A program made the position numbers and the translations under genes. This document shows, in pieces, positions 19,313-27,158 of a stretch of DNA of 33,907 nucleotides. The stretch is from contig JBHEMK010000073.1 in assembly GCA_046262635.1 (NCBI GenBank), positions 1 through 33,907 of the forward strand. The letters are read 5' to 3'. The stretch comes from JBHEMK01 sp046262635 (GTDB lineage: Bacteria; Actinomycetota; Thermoleophilia; Gaiellales; Gaiellaceae). The notes under the pieces are model-generated. The model worked only from the letters and a program-made list of their open reading frames with translations, did no database searches and was not told where the DNA came from. Within the stretch, counting starts at the first letter, position 1; each line of letters opens with the position of its first letter.

Positions 19313-19803
19313 GAGGGGAGCTCGATCAACTCCGGCACGATCGCCCCTTCATCCACCTCGAGCAGGAGCATCGTGTGGGCGGGCTGGCGCCGGCGGTCGG
19401 TCGGCGAACCAGGGTTGAGGAGCCAGAGGTGCTGGACACGCTCGACGCGGGGCACGTGCGTATGGCCGTAGACGACCGCGTTGCAGGCCGGGAACCTTGC
19501 GGCGAGCCGCGCGTCGCGTCCGGCCGCCGGGCCCGGGATGTGCACCATCCCGATGCTCGCTCCGCCGAGCTCGACGACGCGCTCTTTCGGTAGCGTCTCT
19601 TTCAGTGCCGGCTCGTCCATGTTCCCGTGGACGGCCTCGACCGGCGGGCCGAGCGCTAGCAGCTCCTCGAGCGCGGAGACCGAGACCACGTCGCCCGCAT
19701 GAAGGATCAGGTCGGCGGCGCGGAGCCGCTCCAGACATCCTTCCGGGAGGCGGTGGGCTCGGCGCGGAAGATGTGTGTCCGAGATGACCGCGACCCTCGC
19801 CAT
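19309..19803 (-). CDS. YfcE/MJ0936-type metallophosphoesterase
   Basis: A 164-residue calcineurin-like phosphoesterase. Metal motifs are in order: VISDTHLPRR (Asp9, His11), LILHAGDVV, HGNMD, and VVYGHTHVPR with LLNPGSPTDRR after it. This is the YfcE/Vps29-like branch that cleaves phosphodiesters or phosphomonoesters; the natural substrate is unknown. ATG at 19803 is chosen because homology starts there; the longer frame runs into the glycoside hydrolase gene. The stop codon lies inside the -35 box of the LysM promoter. The upstream gene ends 19 nt before the start. Confidence 0.88.
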   Translation of the reverse strand: MARVAVISDTHLPRRAHRLPEGCLERLRAADLILHAGDVVSVSALEELLALGPPVEAVHGNMDEPALKETLPKERVVELGGASIGMVHIPGPAAGRDARLAARFPACNAVVYGHTHVPRVERVQHLWLLNPGSPTDRRRQPAHTMLLLEVDEGAIVPELIELPS

Positions 19804-19822
19804 GGAACGAGCGTGGAGCCGC

Positions 19823-21088
19823 CTAGCGTCCGCCGCCGAGCGGCAGCTGCGGTCTCCGCTTGGGCGCGCCCGGCGTTCTGCTGTTGGCGCCGGCCGGCTT
19901 CCAGGTGATGAGGGCACCAGTACAGGCGTCGCGGCCGGCAGTCGCGAGCACGTCCATCGTCGCGTAGGCCTCGCGCTCAGTGCCGTCCACCTCGATGAGC
20001 CCACTCTGCCAGCCCCCGCCCACGACCTTGTTGGTCTCGTCCCGGCCATTGCGGTACTTCTCGTCCACGAGCAGAAACAGGAGCACGTCGGCCACCGTCG
20101 GGTCGCAGGCGAAGTACGTCTGGACCATCCGCGCGAGGTACCGCGACTGCGTCGGCTGGCTAACCGTCCTGACGTTCTCCAAATGGACGTAGCCGGCGAG
20201 GCGCGTCGTATCGACCTGCCAGCCGATCTCGTCGATCCGGAAGGTCAGGGGGGCGAGCGGCGAGATCGTCGTCGGCTGACCGGTGCCGTTGAAGGCATCG
20301 TACACGGCCTGCTTGACCCGGTCGAGATTCGGGATGCCGTAACGGCTCGGATCCGGGTAGCCGACATCCGGCGAATCGGTCGGGCTGTTCGGGTTCGCGT
20401 ACGGATGGATCGCCAGCTGATCCATGATCGGTGTCGTCCGGCCGCTTCGGCGGTAGGCCCTACCAACCTGTCTCAGGAAAACGAGCGGCTCCGTGGACTT
20501 GGCCGTCGAGGCGCGCGAGGAGAGGCCCATGCCGATCACGTGGGCGTCCGGATTGGCGGTCTTGATCGCGTCGTAACAGGTGGCGAGCAGCCGCTCGTAC
20601 GCCGCGCCGGCGCCCTGCTGGGGTACCCAGTAGAGCCTGGTGTTCGGCTCGTTCCAGACGATGAAGTCGGTGATGCCCCACTGCTCGACGGTCGTGACCA
20701 CGCGCGCGGCCCAGGTGCAGAAACCGACTGGGTCGTGCTGGGCCGCCTTCTTCGAATAGAGCGAGAGCACGATGTGAATCCCGGCGGCTTGTGCAACCGG
20801 CGCAGCGCGCTCGAGGAACGGCAGCTCGGCGATCGCAGCCGGGTGGCTTGCGTCCCAGGCGAGCGTCCAGCGGTTCTCGGTGAGACCGGCGCCGCTCATC
20901 CGCCCGTAGAACGAGGCGCCGCCGTCGTCGGAGTACTTGGGCGTGTCGTCGGCCACCCCGTAGGCGATCGGTGAAGGCTCTGCCCGGGTCCCAGCGCTGC
21001 CGGTCGCGGCGCCGGCGGCAGCAGCAAGGCCGAGCGCGCACGAGAGCACGACGGCAGCAGTCAATCGCTTCAAATGGTGCTCCCGCAT
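19823..21088 (-). CDS. Secreted clan-A glycoside hydrolase-like protein
   Basis: A 421-residue protein with an N-terminal signal peptide (positive MREHHLKR, hydrophobic 9-28, AAAAGAA cleavage region). The (beta/alpha)8 hydrolase signature is present: FIVWNEPNTRLYW with the acid/base Glu147, LAIHPYANP around 226, and FRIDEIGWQ with the likely nucleophile Glu287. This arrangement is typical of GH-A clan enzymes such as GH5, GH39 and GH53-like proteins, and similar actinobacterial proteins are annotated only as cellulase-family. The carbohydrate substrate is unknown. The C-terminus is proline/arginine-rich (TPGAPKRRPQLPLGGGR). The ATG at 21088 follows a GGGGTG stretch 5 nt upstream. Confidence 0.85.
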   Translation of the reverse strand: MREHHLKRLTAAVVLSCALGLAAAAGAATGSAGTRAEPSPIAYGVADDTPKYSDDGGASFYGRMSGAGLTENRWTLAWDASHPAAIAELPFLERAAPVAQAAGIHIVLSLYSKKAAQHDPVGFCTWAARVVTTVEQWGITDFIVWNEPNTRLYWVPQQGAGAAYERLLATCYDAIKTANPDAHVIGMGLSSRASTAKSTEPLVFLRQVGRAYRRSGRTTPIMDQLAIHPYANPNSPTDSPDVGYPDPSRYGIPNLDRVKQAVYDAFNGTGQPTTISPLAPLTFRIDEIGWQVDTTRLAGYVHLENVRTVSQPTQSRYLARMVQTYFACDPTVADVLLFLLVDEKYRNGRDETNKVVGGGWQSGLIEVDGTEREAYATMDVLATAGRDACTGALITWKPAGANSRTPGAPKRRPQLPLGGGR

Positions 21089-21150
21089 TGTTTCACCCCG
21101 CCTCCCCTCGTCAGCCGTGATATCGGCAGTGGAGCAGCTCCGCTTGAGTC

Positions 21151-22284
21151 CTAACCTACTAGGCGGTGATCGCGACCGACGGCGCAGGATTCGAAGCGCG
21201 CCAGCACGGCGTCGAGGAGTTTCGCGGGGCCGAAGCGAACTGGATCGTCGGCCAGAAGGCCGGTTTCCGCCTCGGCGGCCGCCACTGCCGCCTGCGCCTC
21301 CTCCTCGGGGACTGCGCGGGTATTGAGCGCGATGCAGGCGACCTGCGCCGGCCTGATTTTGAGCGCCATCCGTTCGTGGAGCTCGACGAGCTCGGCGAGA
21401 CTCGGCAGTGGATGTGGACCGCCGCCCGCGCCGTCGACCTCCCTGCGCCCCACCTCGTGGCAGAGGACGTAGAGGTGCGCCGCGCTCCCGTGCATCAGCC
21501 CGAGCGCGACACCGGAGTAGACCGGGTGGAGGATCGCCCCCTGTCCTTCCACCCAGAGCAGTTCGCCGCCGCGACGATGCCCCTCGACAACGAGCCGCTC
21601 AGCGGCGCCTGCGAGGAAGTCGGAGACGACCGCGTCGACCGCGATGCCCCAGCCCGCGATCGCGATGCCGGTCTGCCCGGTCGGCACGAAGACGGACCTG
21701 ACCCCCCGCCGGCGCGCCTCGAGGTCGAGTTCCAGCATCGCGGTCATCTTCCCGATCGCGCAGTCGGAGCCGACGCTGAGCACGATCTTGGCCGGGACGG
21801 ACAGGTTCTCGCCGGTCGCGGTGCCCAAATCCACAGGCGGTTCTCGCAGATCCCTCAGCTCGACGCCGTGCCGGCTGGCCAAATCGACGAGGCCGGGGAT
21901 CTCCCGCAGGCGCACGTGGAGACCGTTCTCAAGGTGAAGGCCCTTCGAGGCGCAGCTCGTCAGCAGCTCGTGCCAGTCGCCCGGGAAGCGACCGCCCTGC
22001 GTGACAACACCGACGAGGGCGGTGTCCGGGTTGAAGCAGAGCGCATCGTTGACGGTCGCGACGATGGGAACGCCGTGCTCGACCTCCCCGGCGCGCTTCG
22101 TGTCGAGGATCGCGACCACCGCGTCGCGGCGGTAACGCATCACCCCCTGCATCGTCTTGCCGTAATGGGGGTCATGCGAGTAGCCCTCGGCCAGGATCAG
22201 GTATCGCTTCGGCGCGAGCTCCGGTCTGGTCCCTCGCACCGCCACCGATTCAGCCGGAGGGTCCGGTCCCACGTCAGCCGTCAA
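21151..22284 (-). CDS. dgcN: DUF1611 / DgcN-type protein (D-glutamate N-acetyltransferase family)
   Basis: A 377-residue protein of the DUF1611 family. It has an N-terminal Rossmann-like part (RYLILAEGYSHDPHYGKTMQ) and a C-terminal P-loop domain with VGSDCAIGKMTAML (about 171-184) and the motif LLWVEGQGAILHPVYSG. In marine bacteria DgcN acetylates D-glutamate and the neighbouring DgcA racemises the N-acetyl form. Here the partner gene is immediately upstream, overlapping by 11 nt, which supports the same role. The TTG start at 22284 is listed. GTG at 22272, one base after the upstream stop, is an alternative and homology begins only at about residue 26. Confidence 0.82.
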   Translation of the reverse strand: MTADVGPDPPAESVAVRGTRPELAPKRYLILAEGYSHDPHYGKTMQGVMRYRRDAVVAILDTKRAGEVEHGVPIVATVNDALCFNPDTALVGVVTQGGRFPGDWHELLTSCASKGLHLENGLHVRLREIPGLVDLASRHGVELRDLREPPVDLGTATGENLSVPAKIVLSVGSDCAIGKMTAMLELDLEARRRGVRSVFVPTGQTGIAIAGWGIAVDAVVSDFLAGAAERLVVEGHRRGGELLWVEGQGAILHPVYSGVALGLMHGSAAHLYVLCHEVGRREVDGAGGGPHPLPSLAELVELHERMALKIRPAQVACIALNTRAVPEEEAQAAVAAAEAETGLLADDPVRFGPAKLLDAVLARFESCAVGRDHRLVG

Positions 22285-23347
22285 AGGACGCGCATCGTCC
22301 GTGATCTTTCCCGCCGCTCCTGCTCATGCGCCGCCTGGCCAGGCGTCCGACGCCAAGTCCCGGCCCGTCGGGCGGGAGCTGCGCGCCCCCGGTGAGCTCG
22401 ACGCCCGGCCACGGGTCCTCGGCGAGCAGCAGGTTGCCGTCAAGGTCGACGTGGTCGCAGAGGCTCGCAATCTGGGCCCCCGCGGAGATGCCGAGACCTG
22501 ACTCGACCATGCAGCCGAGCATCACGCTGAGATCCAGCGCGCGGGCGGCATGTGCCATCCGCACCGCTTCGCGAATACCGCCCGACTTCGCCAGCTTGAT
22601 GTTGATCCCGTGCGCGCGCTCGGCGCAGGTGACGAGGTCCGCCAGGGTGTGGCAGTCCTCGTCAACGTAGACCGGAATCGGCGATGCCGCCTTCAACGCC
22701 GCGCCGCCGTCGTCTCCTGCCGCGAGGGGCTGCTCGACGTACTCGACACCGAGCTCGGCGAGTAGCGGCACGGCGTCGAGTGCCTGGTCGAGGCTCCAGT
22801 ACTCGTTGACGTCGACCTGGAGCGGCACGTCGGCGACGCCGCGCACTGCGCGGACGCGCTCAACGTCCAGCCCGTCGCCCCCGCCGAGTTTGAGCTTGAG
22901 CCGGCGGAAGCGGCCCCGGACCCCCTCTGCCCGGCGGGCCATGTCGTCCGGATCGCCGAGCCAGATCGTCCAGGACGTCGGCGGCCCGGCGCGGGGCAGC
23001 CCGAGGAGGCGCCACACCGGCTCTCCGGCGAGCTTCCCGCACAGGTCGTGGAGGGCGCCGTCGACCGCCGCCTTCGCGGCGTGCTGACCGGGCTCGGATG
23101 CGAGCCGCCCACCTATCTCCTCGAGCGCCCAGGGGTCCTCTCCGAGCTGGTCGGCGTTTGAGCGGACGAACTCGAGCGCGCTCACGGCCGACTCGCCGTA
23201 GCGCTCGATCGGCGCGCCTTCACCGAACCCGGTGACGCCCCGGTGGCGGAGCTCGACCTGAAGAACGTCGGCTGTGTCCGCCGACGCGCGCGAGATGACG
23301 AATGTCTCCGCCAGGCGCAGCGAGACGATGCGCGCGTCGAGCTCCAT
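22274..23347 (-). CDS. dgcA: Enolase-superfamily epimerase, DgcA / dipeptide epimerase type
   Basis: A 357-residue muconate-lactonizing-like enzyme. The catalytic lysine pair is in RLKLKLGGGDGLD (Lys151, Lys153). Metal ligands are Asp179 (LQVDVNEYW), Glu205 (EYVEQPLA) and Asp229 (VYVDEDC), and the second-side lysines are in NIKLAKSGGI (Lys251, Lys254). The group is that of L-Ala-D/L-Glu epimerases and the N-acetyl-D-glutamate racemase DgcA. Pairing with a DUF1611 gene favours DgcA; a muropeptide-recycling Ala-Glu epimerase is the alternative. The ATG at 23347 follows CCGAGC without a clear ribosome binding site. Confidence 0.85.
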   Translation of the reverse strand: MELDARIVSLRLAETFVISRASADTADVLQVELRHRGVTGFGEGAPIERYGESAVSALEFVRSNADQLGEDPWALEEIGGRLASEPGQHAAKAAVDGALHDLCGKLAGEPVWRLLGLPRAGPPTSWTIWLGDPDDMARRAEGVRGRFRRLKLKLGGGDGLDVERVRAVRGVADVPLQVDVNEYWSLDQALDAVPLLAELGVEYVEQPLAAGDDGGAALKAASPIPVYVDEDCHTLADLVTCAERAHGINIKLAKSGGIREAVRMAHAARALDLSVMLGCMVESGLGISAGAQIASLCDHVDLDGNLLLAEDPWPGVELTGGAQLPPDGPGLGVGRLARRRMSRSGGKDHGRCASFDG

Positions 23348-23582
23348 GCTCGGAGCTTATGTCCCCACGTCGCGCTTGCCGGGGAATGCCGCGTTCGCAT
23401 GCGGAGCCCGAGCGCCCTCGCGCGCGGCCTCCCGCAGCGCTCCTCGGCCGCCGCGACGGGCCTTGGTCGCGCTCGCCGAAGGCGCGTACTCGCCCGAGGA
23501 CGCACGGCGCCGCCTCGAGACGCCTCGACGATCTGACCGTCGAGGCTCCGCGACCCGAGCGCACCGGTACACTGGGCTCCCC

Positions 23583-23655
23583 GCGCCCGTAGCTCAGGGG
23601 ATAGAGCGTGCGCCTCCGGAGCGCAAGGTCGCAGGTTCGATTCCTGCCGGGCGCA
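23583..23655 (+). tRNA. tRNA-Arg (anticodon CCG)
   Basis: A 73-nt cloverleaf: acceptor GCGCCCG/CGGGCGC, D-arm GCTC-AGGGGATA-GAGC, anticodon arm TGCGC-CTCCGGA-GCGCA with anticodon CCG, variable AGGTC, T-arm GCAGG-TTCGATT-CCTGC, discriminator A. CCA is not encoded, so it must be added after RNase Z processing. TACACT at 23568-23573 may be its -10 element. Confidence 0.95.
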
Positions 23656-23800
23656 CTCGCTCCCGCCCCTCCTGCGACAGTCAAGTCGCCTCGGCCGACG
23701 CACGCAACCCACCGGCATCAGCGCGTGCGAGCGAATTCCGGGCGAGACCGGAGCGGCATGCCGAGCGTCGTGGCACTCTCGGGCCCCGCGGAGCGGGACA

Positions 23801-23824
23801 GCCCGGCGAGAGGGGTCGCCGGGC
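23801..23824 (-). terminator. Hairpin terminator after the 46-residue membrane protein gene
   Basis: GCCCGGCGA and TCGCCGGGC form a perfect 9-bp stem around a 6-nt loop, 17 nt after the stop codon at 23842. There is no U-tract, as is common for high-GC actinobacterial terminators. Confidence 0.5.
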
Positions 23825-23841
23825 GTCCGCAACCAGTCGTG

Positions 23842-23982
23842 CTAGATCCTGGCCCCGCGTCCGGCGGGCAGAGCCACGACCAGGGCGACGAGAAGTACGA
23901 GAAACAGGAACTTGCTGATCGCGATGCCACCTACGATCGCGAGGATCAGCAGCAAGATGACGACGATCCAGAGGAGAGACAT
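23842..23982 (-). CDS. Small hydrophobic membrane protein (46 aa)
   Basis: A 46-residue protein, MSLLWIVVILLLILAIVGGI and then AISKFLFLVLLVALVVALPAGRGARI. It consists of two membrane segments with a basic C-terminus and resembles the very small hydrophobic proteins annotated in many actinobacteria. The ATG at 23982 is preceded by AAGGAG with 6 nt spacing, one of the best ribosome binding sites in the window, and a hairpin follows the stop. The function is unknown. The longer upstream frame has no support. Confidence 0.75.
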   Translation of the reverse strand: MSLLWIVVILLLILAIVGGIAISKFLFLVLLVALVVALPAGRGARI

Positions 23983-24097
23983 GGCCAGCTCCTTCAACCG
24001 TGGGCCCGCCGGAGAGGCGGCGAGAGCCGTCGATACCCGCCCGGTGCGAAAACACACGCTGAGTGCCGATACGGCTTGGGCGGCAGGGTCTTCGGGC

Positions 24098-24103
24098 TAC
24101 AAT
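24098..24103 (+). promoter_or_regulatory. Probable -10 element upstream of corA
   Basis: TACAAT (5 of 6 to TATAAT), with TTGGGC 16 nt upstream. It lies 47 nt before the corA ATG and 10 nt before another ATG (24114) that opens a 37-codon frame overlapping corA out of frame. Confidence 0.45.
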
Positions 24104-24150
24104 CCGAATTCTGATGCTTACCCCGGTGATCGACGACCCCCTGAGTACGG

Positions 24151-25143
24151 ATGCCGAGCCTGCCCCGCATCAAGCGGACGCGGTCGCGCGATGTGGCGAC
24201 CGGGGCCGTCGCACGCCCTCGGCCTGAGCCGTCCGAGCTCGGGGCCGCCGGCCTGACCTGGATTCACCTCGACGCGCCGGGCGTCGACTCGGCACAGGCG
24301 CTCGCAGAGCGATTCGGGTGGCATCCGCTCGACGTCGAGGATGTGATGTCGAAGCGTCAGCGCCCGAAGATCGACGACTACACCGAGGAGGAGTACCTCT
24401 TCGCCGTCCTCCACTTCCCCGTGTACGACAAGGCGATCCAGCGCCTGAACGCAGGCGAGCTGGACGTCTTCCTCGGCCCGGACTACCTCGTCACCCTGCC
24501 TGCGGTTGAACTGCATCCGGTCTCGCGCCTCTTCAGGCGCTGCGAGGCCGACGAGGCGTTCCGCGAGCAGCTCTTCTCGAAGGGCTCGGGACGGCTGCTC
24601 TACGAGGTGCTGGACGACCTGTTCGACTACTGCTTTCCGATCCTCGACAAGATCGGCCACAAGCTCGAGCGGATCGAGGACGACATGTTCGAGGGCCAGT
24701 CGCGCGAGGTCGTCCGCGACATCTCGACCGTCAAGCAGGAGATCATCAGCTACCGGAAGATCATCAAGCCCGAGCGCTCAACCCTGCGCCTGCTCGAGCG
24801 GCACACTGAGCGCTTTCTGCCCGAGGCGCTCGAGCTCTACTTCGACGACATCGTCGACGCCGCCGAGCGCATCTGGGATCTCCTCGACAACTACAAGGAG
24901 GTCGTGGAGGCGCTCGAGGACACGAACGAGTCGGTGATCTCCCACCAGCAGAACGACGTGCTGCGCATCCTGACCGTCTTCAGCGTCATCCTCCTGCCGC
25001 TGACGCTGATCACCGGCATCTTCGGGATGAACGTCCACTTCCCCGGCTTCGATACGACCGAGGCGTGGTGGGCCGTCGTCGGCGGCATGGTCGGAACGCT
25101 CGTCGCCCTGCTCGGTTTCTTCCGATACAAGCGCTGGATCTAG
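24151..25143 (+). CDS. corA: CorA-family magnesium/divalent cation transporter
   Basis: A 330-residue inner-membrane channel for Mg2+ (and Co2+ or Ni2+ in some members), working as a pentamer. The cytoplasmic N-terminal alpha/beta domain is at about 30-150, followed by long helices (FDYCFPILDKIGHKLERIED ... LLDNYKEVVEALEDTNESV) and two C-terminal membrane segments. The signature GMN is at 292-294 in TGIFGMNVHFPGF, and the tail FFRYKRWI is basic as expected. The ATG at 24151 has no good ribosome binding site. The HIT gene starts 7 nt after the stop. Confidence 0.94.
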   Translation: MPSLPRIKRTRSRDVATGAVARPRPEPSELGAAGLTWIHLDAPGVDSAQALAERFGWHPLDVEDVMSKRQRPKIDDYTEEEYLFAVLHFPVYDKAIQRLNAGELDVFLGPDYLVTLPAVELHPVSRLFRRCEADEAFREQLFSKGSGRLLYEVLDDLFDYCFPILDKIGHKLERIEDDMFEGQSREVVRDISTVKQEIISYRKIIKPERSTLRLLERHTERFLPEALELYFDDIVDAAERIWDLLDNYKEVVEALEDTNESVISHQQNDVLRILTVFSVILLPLTLITGIFGMNVHFPGFDTTEAWWAVVGGMVGTLVALLGFFRYKRWI

Positions 25144-25150
25144 TCTCACC

Positions 25151-25639
25151 TTGACGAAGCAGCTCTGGGCGCCGTGGCGGCTTGAATACATCCAGACCGC
25201 CGACGAGCTACCCGACTGCTTCCTCTGCGCGGCCGCCGCCGGCGGCGACGACGACGAGAAGCTTCTGGTCGTGAGCCGTGGACAGCGCGCGCTCGTACTG
25301 CTGAACAAGTACCCGTACGCATCGGGTCACCTGATCGTCGCTCCGCACCGGCACACGGGTGACTTCAGCGGCCTCGAGGAAGCGGAGACGCTCGAGCTGC
25401 AACGCCTCGCCGCCACCGCGCTCGCTGTGCTCGAAGCAACGATGGGCCCGCAGGGCTACAACCTCGGCTGGAACCTCGGCCGGGTCGCCGGGGCGGGCGT
25501 CGTCGACCACGTGCACCTCCACGTCGTACCTCGCTGGCAAGGCGACACGAACTTCATGCCTGTGCTCGCCGACGTGAAGGTGATGCCCGAGCACCTGATC
25601 CAGACGCGGCGGAAGCTCGCCGGCGCCTGGCCCGATTAG
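25151..25639 (+). CDS. HIT-family nucleotide hydrolase/phosphorylase
   Basis: A 162-residue histidine-triad protein. The triad is VVDHVHLHVVPRW (His120, His122, His124), preceded by LNKYPYASGHLIVAPHRHTG; QLWAPWRLEYI near the start is typical of the actinobacterial Ap4A phosphorylase-like branch. A CxxC pair (CFLC, 23-26) suggests a zinc site as in that branch. Likely substrates are dinucleoside polyphosphates or nucleoside phosphoramidates. The start is TTG at 25151. The stop is 4 nt from the convergent helicase stop. Confidence 0.9.
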   Translation: MTKQLWAPWRLEYIQTADELPDCFLCAAAAGGDDDEKLLVVSRGQRALVLLNKYPYASGHLIVAPHRHTGDFSGLEEAETLELQRLAATALAVLEATMGPQGYNLGWNLGRVAGAGVVDHVHLHVVPRWQGDTNFMPVLADVKVMPEHLIQTRRKLAGAWPD

Positions 25640-25643
25640 CTCT

Positions 25644-26816
25644 CTACCAGCGGGAGCGGCGGCCGCGGCGGCTCGTGTAGAGCACCTTCGCCGGCGCGGA
25701 GCGCATGCCCTCGCGCTCGAACTCGTCGCGGTGGCCGAGCCGGGCCGCGACCCGGCTGACCTCTGCCTGCTGCTCAGGCAGCACGAAGGTGATGCCGCTG
25801 CCGTTACGGCCGGCCCGGCCCGTGCGGCCGACGCGGTGCACATAGCCCTTGTCGTCCTCCGGCGGATCGAAATTGATCACGTGGGTGATGTCGTCGAGGT
25901 CGAGCCCGCGGGCCGCGACGTCGGTCGCGACGAGCGTCCGCACTTTTCCGGAGCGGAACCGCTCCAGCGCCCGTTCGCGGGCGACCTGCGACATGTCGCC
26001 GTGCATTGCGACCGCGCCGACATCGAAGCGATTGAGCTTCTGGACGAGCCGGTCCGCGCCCCGCTTGGTTCGGACGAAGACGAGCGCGTGACCCCGTTCG
26101 TTTTTCAGCGCCTCGACCAGCCGGTCGACCTTGTCGTCGGCGGTAACCGAGACGAACTTGTGATCGACGTCTCCCCGCTCCAGCTCACCGGGCATGCCTG
26201 CTTCGAAGCGGGAGGCGCTGGAGGTGAAGGCGTGTGCGAGCTCGCCGACCTCACCGTCGAGAGTGGCCGAGAAAAGCATCGTCTGGCGGTCGCGCGGCAG
26301 CCGTCGCACGATCCGCTCGACCTGCGGCTTGAAGCCCATGTCGAGCATCCGGTCGGCCTCGTCGAGGACGAGGATGCGGACGCGCTCGAGCGAGATGAGC
26401 CTGCGCTCGACCAGGTCGGTCAGGCGGCCAGGCGTGGCGATCAAGATTTGCGCGTCCTTCGCACGACGCGCCTGAGCGCCGAGCGGTGCGCCGCCGTAGA
26501 CGGCGGCGATCCGGAGGCCTCGAGCCGCGGCGACGCCGCTGATCTCGTCGGCGACCTGGGCCGCGAGCTCGCGCGTCGGGACGAGCACGAGAGCGGCGGC
26601 AGGGCCGTCGTCCGGGCTGGTGCGTTCGGCGATCGTCACCCCGAAAACCAATGTCTTGCCCGAGCCGGTCGGGGACTTGGCCAGCACGTCCAGACCTGCG
26701 AGCCCGTCCGGGAGGACAAGCGTCTGGATCCGGAACGGGGCCATGAAGCCGCGCTCCTCGAGCGTTCGGGCCACCACGGCGCTCACTCCGAGCGCACGAA
26801 ACGTTTGATCGGACAA
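25644..26816 (-). CDS. DEAD-box ATP-dependent RNA helicase
   Basis: A 390-residue helicase with all core motifs: the Q-motif region (FRIQTLVLP), Walker A SPTGSGKT (48-55), VLVPTRELAAQVADE, DEAD in LVLDEADRMLDMGF, SAT in LFSATLDGE, ARGLD and the motif VI HRVGRTGRAGR. The tail is short and basic (RRGRRSRW). It remodels RNA structure, for example in ribosome assembly or mRNA decay; the target is unknown. The TTG at 26816 is chosen because AAAGGAG lies 9 nt upstream; the frame remains open upstream to 26990 but lacks homology there. Confidence 0.93.
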   Translation of the reverse strand: MSDQTFRALGVSAVVARTLEERGFMAPFRIQTLVLPDGLAGLDVLAKSPTGSGKTLVFGVTIAERTSPDDGPAAALVLVPTRELAAQVADEISGVAAARGLRIAAVYGGAPLGAQARRAKDAQILIATPGRLTDLVERRLISLERVRILVLDEADRMLDMGFKPQVERIVRRLPRDRQTMLFSATLDGEVGELAHAFTSSASRFEAGMPGELERGDVDHKFVSVTADDKVDRLVEALKNERGHALVFVRTKRGADRLVQKLNRFDVGAVAMHGDMSQVARERALERFRSGKVRTLVATDVAARGLDLDDITHVINFDPPEDDKGYVHRVGRTGRAGRNGSGITFVLPEQQAEVSRVAARLGHRDEFEREGMRSAPAKVLYTSRRGRRSRW

Positions 26817-26937
26817 AATGTTCGACTCCTTTGGTACGGGATCCGAGATCACGACTCGATGCCCACCGAAGGAGGAACGAGAAGCTTTCTCACGGGACGA
26901 CCCACTGTCGTCCTTAGGGACAACGTAGCAGTCGGGA

Positions 26938-27102
26938 TCAGACGTCGGATAGCCGCACCCCGAGCCAGACGCCCGCTGCCCCGCCGGCAACTCCGAACAA
27001 GATCGAGACGACCGAGAACCCCGACGCGCCCCACAGTTCGGGGACGTAGCCGCCGACCAGGCTCCCGAAGCCGACGCAGAGACCGATCACCGATCTGCCC
27101 AT
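26938..27102 (-). CDS. Small membrane protein (54 aa)
   Basis: A 54-residue protein beginning MGRSVIGLCVGFGSLVGGYV and ending GVWLGVRLSDV. It has two glycine-rich membrane segments separated by PELWGASGFS. This kind of protein (GG-x-x-P-x-LWGASGFS pattern) recurs in actinobacteria, with no known function. It lies between the divergent typA start and the helicase, ending 121 nt before the helicase TTG. No clear ribosome binding site precedes the ATG at 27102; a longer version from 27129 is possible. Confidence 0.6.
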   Translation of the reverse strand: MGRSVIGLCVGFGSLVGGYVPELWGASGFSVVSILFGVAGGAAGVWLGVRLSDV

Positions 27103-27158
27103 ACCGAGGAATCGGCACGGCGCCGGCATTCCTTGAGCGCCCAGCTACCCTCCTCGTC

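Noticed and set aside
23220..23832. Minus-strand ORFs containing GRNRTCDLALRRRTLYPLSY
   Set aside because: Antisense translation of tRNA-Arg, another recurrent annotation artefact.
25731..27158. 1.4-kb open frame in phase upstream of typA (would give a 1099-residue fusion)
   Set aside because: It runs antisense through the DEAD-box helicase; TypA homology starts exactly at ATG 27159.
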